Part shown: one piece after another, positions 60,235 through 64,000 of the stretch
Numbering within the stretch: the first letter of the stretch is position 1
Layout of the letters: each line of letters opens with the position of its first letter
Source of the DNA: Nocardia acidivorans NBRC 108247
GTDB taxonomy: Bacteria; Actinomycetota; Actinomycetes; Mycobacteriales; Mycobacteriaceae
Length of the DNA stretch: 64,000 nucleotides
Direction: 5' to 3'
NCBI RefSeq assembly: GCF_001625085.1
Contig: NZ_BDAW01000058.1
Span: 1 to 64,000 of the forward strand
The notes under the pieces: generated by a model
Told to the model about the DNA's origin: nothing
Database searches by the model: none
The model's input: only the letters and a program-made list of their open reading frames with translations
Program-made: the position numbers and the translations under genes

Positions 60235-60798
60235 TTACGGGATGGTCAGGACCTGACCGGCGTTGATGGCGTCCGGGTCGGGGATGCCGTTGGCGTCGGC
60301 GATCTGCTGGTAGCGGTTGCCGTCACCGTAGAAGCGCTCGGCGATCGCCCACAGGGTGTCACCGGGCTCGACGGTGTAGGTCTGGGCGGCCGGGGGCGGC
60401 GGCGGGGGCGCGTCCTCGACGGCCGCGGCCTGGGTGGCGACCTCTTCGACGGGGGCCGCGATCGGGTTGTCGGTATTGGTGCCGGTGGACCAGACGGCCC
60501 CGCCGTCACCGTAGATGACCACATTGCGGTCCGGCTGCACGACCAGGCGGTCGACGGACTTGCCATTGGTCTCGGTGGACCATTCGGCGCCATTATCGCT
60601 GTAGAGCACGAAGTTGCCGTCGGCCTGCAGCGCGGCCCGCTTCACGCCCTTGCCATTGGTGGCCGACGCCCACTCGACCTTGCCGCTGGGATCGGCCAGC
60701 ACCAGGTTGCCATCATCTTGCAGAGTCAGGGAGTACGCGCCGCCCACGAGCGACTGTCCGAGACCAAGTTCTTCGCCAACCTTCAATGCGTCGCCCAT
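60235..60798 (-). CDS. B-lectin plus LysM protein
   Basis: This 187-residue protein has residues ~1-110 forming a bulb-type mannose-binding lectin fold with repeated Q-x-D-x-N-x-V-x-Y sites: LTLQDDGNLVLAD, ALQADGNFVLYSD and VVQPDRNVVIYGD. The last is altered to PDRN. A Pro-rich linker (PPPPPPAA) leads to a LysM domain (~138-187, YTVEPGDTLWAIAERFYGDG, then IADANGIPDPDAI) that binds peptidoglycan. No signal peptide is present, so export, if any, is non-classical. ATG 60798 follows GGAAAGGACC. Related actinobacterial lectin-LysM proteins have been linked to antimicrobial (llpA-like) or surface roles, unproven here. Confidence 0.88.
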   Translation of the reverse strand: MGDALKVGEELGLGQSLVGGAYSLTLQDDGNLVLADPSGKVEWASATNGKGVKRAALQADGNFVLYSDNGAEWSTETNGKSVDRLVVQPDRNVVIYGDGGAVWSTGTNTDNPIAAPVEEVATQAAAVEDAPPPPPPAAQTYTVEPGDTLWAIAERFYGDGNRYQQIADANGIPDPDAINAGQVLTIP

Positions 60799-61001
60799 GG
60801 TGGGTCCTTTCCGGAGGGGAGAGCTACAGATAATTCGATGGCGCGTAAGTGCATTCGCACATCTCCACCGAGGTTACTGCTCCTGCCCCGGTCCGGGTGC
60901 GGATTACGCGCCGAGTCCCCGGATAATTTGGCTCACTGTCGCTAGGAGTTCGCTATGCGTCCATATCCGCCCCGACCGGTCGGACCGTTAGGGTGGTCCG
61001 C

Positions 61002-61466
61002 ATGTACGGGACCCGAGGCCACCGCCTCACCGCCACCGCCCTCGCCGCTCTGTTGAGCCTGGCCCTGGCGGCTTGCGGCGGCGATACCGAGAAGTCCGGC
61101 GGCACAACGACCACCGGCAGCACCATCACCAGCGCGGACCCGGCCCCGACCGAGGCGCCGCAGGGGCAACTCGGCCGCGATTTCACCGCCGATCCGGGCA
61201 TTGTGAACCCGCATCCGCTGCCGTTCGACAGCTGGACCCGGCTGGCCGATGACAAGCTCGCCATCAACTTCACCACCGGTTCGCCCGAGTGCTACGGCGT
61301 GGACGCGACCGTCACCGAGACCACCGAATCCGTCACCGTCGCGCTGCGCTCGGGCACCCGCGCCGACGCGGTGGGCCGCATGTGCACCATGATCGCCGTC
61401 TTCGGCAGCATGCAGATCCAACTGAAGGCCCCGCTGGGCAATCGAGAAGTATTGAGCGCCAAGTAG
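61002..61466 (+). CDS. Small lipoprotein
   Basis: This 154-residue lipoprotein has signal peptide LTATALAALLSLALAACGGD with the lipobox LAAC (Cys ~26). A Thr/Ser-rich spacer leads to a ~95-residue domain (LPFDSWTRLADDKLAINFTT, then GSPECYGVDATVTETTESVT and DAVGRMCTMIAVFG) with two cysteines likely disulfide-bonded. It resembles uncharacterised mycolate-actinomycete lipoproteins. It is monocistronic. A leaderless start is possible because no ribosome site precedes ATG 61002. Confidence 0.82.
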   Translation: MYGTRGHRLTATALAALLSLALAACGGDTEKSGGTTTTGSTITSADPAPTEAPQGQLGRDFTADPGIVNPHPLPFDSWTRLADDKLAINFTTGSPECYGVDATVTETTESVTVALRSGTRADAVGRMCTMIAVFGSMQIQLKAPLGNREVLSAK

Positions 61467-61487
61467 TCCCCCGGAAGCCGAAGCCCC

Positions 61488-61580
61488 GCCCCGTCATCCC
61501 GGCGCGCTTTTGGCCGGGATCCACACCGGAATGCATTGAGTCACTATGGATTCCGGCCGAAAGCAGGTCGGAAGGACGAG
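61488..61580. repeat. Dispersed ~95-bp palindromic repeat, copy 2
   Basis: GCCCCGTCATCCCGGCGCGC and TTGGCCGGGATCCAC on the left pair with GGATTCCGGCCGAAAGC on the right, in the same order as at 31773-31870. The right end is more diverged (GGTCGGAAGGACGA instead of GCCGGGATGACGA). It lies after the lipoprotein gene, facing purH. Confidence 0.75.
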
Positions 61581-61620
61581 GGCCGGTGCGCCGATCACCG
61601 CGGTGATCGGCGCACCGGCC
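61581..61620. terminator. 40-bp perfect palindrome terminating purH
   Basis: Arms 61581-61600 and 61601-61620 are exact 20-bp complements with no spacer (half-site GGCCGGTGCGCCGATCACCG). It lies 31 bases beyond the purH stop (minus strand) and abuts the dispersed repeat. Confidence 0.8.
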
Positions 61621-61650
61621 CTGAAAGCCTTGCGGCAGTACGCCTTCTGC

Positions 61651-63267
61651 TCAGTGCGCGAAGTGCCGCGAACCGGTCAGGTAGAGGGTCACGCCCGCTT
61701 CCTTGCACAGTTCGATGGTGTCCTTGTCGCGAATGGACCCACCCGGCTGCACGATGGCGCGCACCCCCGCGGCGACCAGGATCTGCGGGCCGTCCGAGAA
61801 CGGGAAGAACGCGTCGGACGCGGCCACCGAGCCCTGGGCGCGCTCACCGGCGCGATCCACCGCCAGCTTGCAGGAGTCGACCCGGTTCACCTGGCCCATA
61901 CCCACGCCGACGGCGGCACCGTCGTGCGCCAGCAGGATCGCGTTGGACTTGACCGAACGGCAAGCCCGCCAAGCGAATTCGAGATCGGCGAGAGTCTGCT
62001 CATCGGCGGGCTCACCGGCCGCGAGGGTCCAGTTGGCCGCGCTGTCACCCTCGGCGTCGAGGATATCGCGGTCCTGCAGCAGCAGTCCGCCGCTGACCGG
62101 GCGCAGCTCCACACCCTTGCGCTGGGCCGGGGTGGCGACCAGCACCCGCACATTCTTCTTGCGCTGCAACACCTCCACCGCGCCATTGGCGTACCCGGGC
62201 GCGACGATGACCTCGGTGAAGATCTCCGCGACCTGCTCGGCCATCTCCACGCTCACCTCACGATTGGCCGCGATGACGCCGCCGTACGCGCTCACCGGAT
62301 CGGTGGCGTGCGCCTTGCGATGCGCCTCGGCGATATCCGCGGCCACCGCGACACCGCACGGATTGGCGTGCTTGACGACCGCGACCGCGGGCAGGTCGAA
62401 GTCGTACGCGGCCCGCCAGGCGGCATCGGCGTCGGTGTAGTTGTTGTACGACATCTCCTTGCCGTGCAACTGCTTCGCCTGCGCCAGGCCCGACGCACCG
62501 GCCTCGCCGGTGTACAGCGCCGCGCTCTGATGCGGGTTCTCGCCGTAGCGCAGCACCGAATCACGGTTCCAGGTCGCCCCGACCCAGGCCGGGAAGCGCT
62601 GTGACGCATCGGATTCCACGCCGTCCGCGGCCTCGGCGGCCGGAACGGCGACCGAGGTCATCCAGCTGGCGACGGCCACATCGTAGGTGGCGGTGTGCTG
62701 GAAAGCCTTGGCGGCCAGCGCGGTTCGCTCGGCGAAGGTGAAACCGCCGCCCTGCACCGCCTTCAGCACGCTGTCGTACTCGGCGGTGTCCACCACCACC
62801 GCGACGGACGGATGGTTCTTGGCGGCGGCGCGCACCATGGAGGGGCCGCCGATATCGATCTGCTCGACCGAGTCGTCCACGCTCGCACCGCTGGCCACGG
62901 TCTGGGTGAACGGGTACAGATTCACCACGACCAGCTGGAACGCCTCGACGCCGAGTTCGACGAGCTGATCCAGATGCTCATCCTTGCGGGTGTCGGCCAG
63001 AATGCCGGCGTGCACGCGCGGGTGCAGGGTTTTGACGCGGCCGTCCAGGGTCTCCGGAAAACCGGTCAGGTCTTCCACTTTGGTGACCGGGATACCGGCA
63101 TCGGCGATCTTGCCGGCGGTCGAACCGGTCGAAACCAGTTCCACGCCCGCGGCGTGCAGACCGGAGGCCAATTCGATCAGACCGGTCTTGTCGTAGACGC
63201 TCACCAGGGCCCGCTTGATCGGCTTACGCTCAGCTGCGCCAATGGATCGTTCGCTGCGCTCACTCAC
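61651..63267 (-). CDS. purH: Bifunctional AICAR transformylase/IMP cyclohydrolase PurH
   Basis: This 538-residue enzyme catalyses the last two steps of purine synthesis. Residues ~17-160 ([20 protein letters not shown], then [15 protein letters not shown] and [11 protein letters not shown]) form the IMP cyclohydrolase (MGS-like) domain. The rest is the transformylase, with [27 protein letters not shown] and the C-terminal [20 protein letters not shown]. Length is normal. The ATG at 63267 overlaps the purN stop by four bases, so purN-purH are coupled. Confidence 0.96.
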   Translation of the reverse strand: MSERSERSIGAAERKPIKRALVSVYDKTGLIELASGLHAAGVELVSTGSTAGKIADAGIPVTKVEDLTGFPETLDGRVKTLHPRVHAGILADTRKDEHLDQLVELGVEAFQLVVVNLYPFTQTVASGASVDDSVEQIDIGGPSMVRAAAKNHPSVAVVVDTAEYDSVLKAVQGGGFTFAERTALAAKAFQHTATYDVAVASWMTSVAVPAAEAADGVESDASQRFPAWVGATWNRDSVLRYGENPHQSAALYTGEAGASGLAQAKQLHGKEMSYNNYTDADAAWRAAYDFDLPAVAVVKHANPCGVAVAADIAEAHRKAHATDPVSAYGGVIAANREVSVEMAEQVAEIFTEVIVAPGYANGAVEVLQRKKNVRVLVATPAQRKGVELRPVSGGLLLQDRDILDAEGDSAANWTLAAGEPADEQTLADLEFAWRACRSVKSNAILLAHDGAAVGVGMGQVNRVDSCKLAVDRAGERAQGSVAASDAFFPFSDGPQILVAAGVRAIVQPGGSIRDKDTIELCKEAGVTLYLTGSRHFAH

Positions 63268-63917
63268 CGGAGAACCTCATTCGGGATAACTGCCTTTCGT
63301 CCATCGGAGACAATGCCTCGGACCGCGACGGCTGCGACGGTCTCCGCCAGCAGCCGGCGCTCCACAACCTTGATGCGCTCGTGCAGCGCCGCCTCGTCAT
63401 CGCCGGGCAGCACCTCGACGGCTTCCTGCGCCAGGATCGGCCCGGTGTCCACCCCGGAATCCACCAGGTGCACGGTCGAACCCGTCACCCGCACGCCATA
63501 GGCCAGTGCGTCCCGCACCCCGTGCGCGCCCGGGAAGGCGGGCAGCAGCGCCGGATGGGTATTGATGATCCGGCCGCCGAACCGCTGCAGGAAGCGGGGA
63601 CCGAGGATCTTCATGAAACCGGCCGAGACCACCAGATCCGGCGAGAACGCGTCGACGATCTCGGTCAGCGCCTGATCCCAGGCCGCGCGATCCTCGAAAT
63701 CGCTCAGCTCGACCATGAACGACGACACATCGAAGGACTCGGCATGATCGAGGGCCGCGCATTCGCGATCCACGCCGACGGCCACGACCCGGGCCGGATA
63801 ACCCGGCTCCCGAGTCGCTTCGAGCAGCGAACGCAGCAGCGAACCGGTGCCGGAGGCGAGCACGACGACCGTCGCGGGCGCGGACGGCGGTAGCAGCTGG
63901 GTGGGCGTGGAGCTCAG
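63264..63917 (-). CDS. purN: Phosphoribosylglycinamide formyltransferase PurN, possibly starting at CTG
   Basis: PurN transfers a formyl group from 10-formyl-THF to GAR. Family motifs are [20 protein letters not shown] (phosphate-binding), [20 protein letters not shown], and the catalytic [20 protein letters not shown] (Asn and His) with [12 protein letters not shown] (Asp). The only standard start, GTG 63863, would begin inside the first beta strand (VLASGTGS) and cut off the VVV residues. Upstream in frame, CTG 63915-63917 begins [20 protein letters not shown] and is preceded by AGGGAG at a normal distance, so a 217-residue product from CTG is proposed. No ATG, GTG or TTG was found between. 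Confidence 0.88.
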   Translation of the reverse strand: MSSTPTQLLPPSAPATVVVLASGTGSLLRSLLEATREPGYPARVVAVGVDRECAALDHAESFDVSSFMVELSDFEDRAAWDQALTEIVDAFSPDLVVSAGFMKILGPRFLQRFGGRIINTHPALLPAFPGAHGVRDALAYGVRVTGSTVHLVDSGVDTGPILAQEAVEVLPGDDEAALHERIKVVERRLLAETVAAVAVRGIVSDGRKAVIPNEVLR

Positions 63918-64000
63918 CGCACTACTCCCTGGGTATCGGGCGGAAAGGGAACGGCGGAATGCGATCCGCCGCCCTAGAGCCTAACGACCGTCCACTTCAG

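Overview
The window looks like a chromosomal segment of a high-GC mycolic-acid actinomycete, most probably Nocardia. The evidence is two tandem copies of a paired MspA/Nfp-type porin operon and long synteny with the Mycobacterium tuberculosis Rv0981-Rv0996 block (mprA, mprB, pepD, moaB2, mscL, an Rv0990c-like gene, ruc, 5-FTHF cyclo-ligase, galU, moeA1/glp, rimJ, glpR). A conservon, a furA-katG pair and a zinc-independent ribosomal-protein island also fit. No rRNA, tRNA or CRISPR array was seen. The genus is inferred from gene content only.

Layout. 1-4.6 kb is an accessory, decaying zone: a VapBC-type toxin-antitoxin pair and a recombination-nuclease-like gene separated by related ~60-75 bp repeats, an IS256-type transposase remnant, an F420-type monooxygenase gene, and fragments of an acyltransferase and an aldo/keto reductase. 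4.7-14 kb holds a DUF4097-type protein, a PEP-mutase-family enzyme, a diguanylate cyclase, furA-katG, a TetR/old-yellow-enzyme operon and an SGNH hydrolase. 15.0-23.9 kb is the most unusual part. It is one 2094-residue reading frame fusing a MaoC hot-dog region, an SDR ketoreductase, a complete FkbH glyceryl-transferase/HAD region, an acyl carrier domain and a full AdhE-type aldehyde/alcohol dehydrogenase, followed by a TetR regulator and two SDR proteins, one without catalytic residues. 24-32 kb contains a methyltransferase remnant with a 26-bp perfect palindrome, a secreted protein, a TetR/hydrolase operon with a strong palindromic operator, a GbsR-like regulator with an IS30-type N-terminal helix-turn-helix, two exported proteins and an orphan ParA/ParB-like pair. 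32-47.5 kb is the block syntenic with M. tuberculosis, interrupted by the duplicated porin pairs. 47.7-54.6 kb is a conservon (cvnA-D) plus an MHYT-like membrane protein, convergent with a P450-ferredoxin pair. 54.7-60.2 kb includes a VOC protein, a DUF1906 hydrolase-like protein, a doubly frameshifted small gene, and the zinc-starvation island (rpmF, rpmE2 and an Mrf/CobW-like gene divergent from rpmB2-rpmG2-rpsN2-rpsR2). 60.2-64 kb has a lectin-LysM protein, a lipoprotein and purH-purN.

Regulation readable from sequence: paired 11-bp-spaced direct repeats, probable MprA sites, precede both mprA and pepD. A CIRCE/HrcA-type element precedes ruc. Two Zur-like boxes lie in the divergent zinc-starvation promoter region. 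Perfect or near-perfect palindromes mark TetR-type operators. Many convergent gene pairs share strong bidirectional hairpins, two of which belong to a dispersed ~95-bp palindromic repeat.
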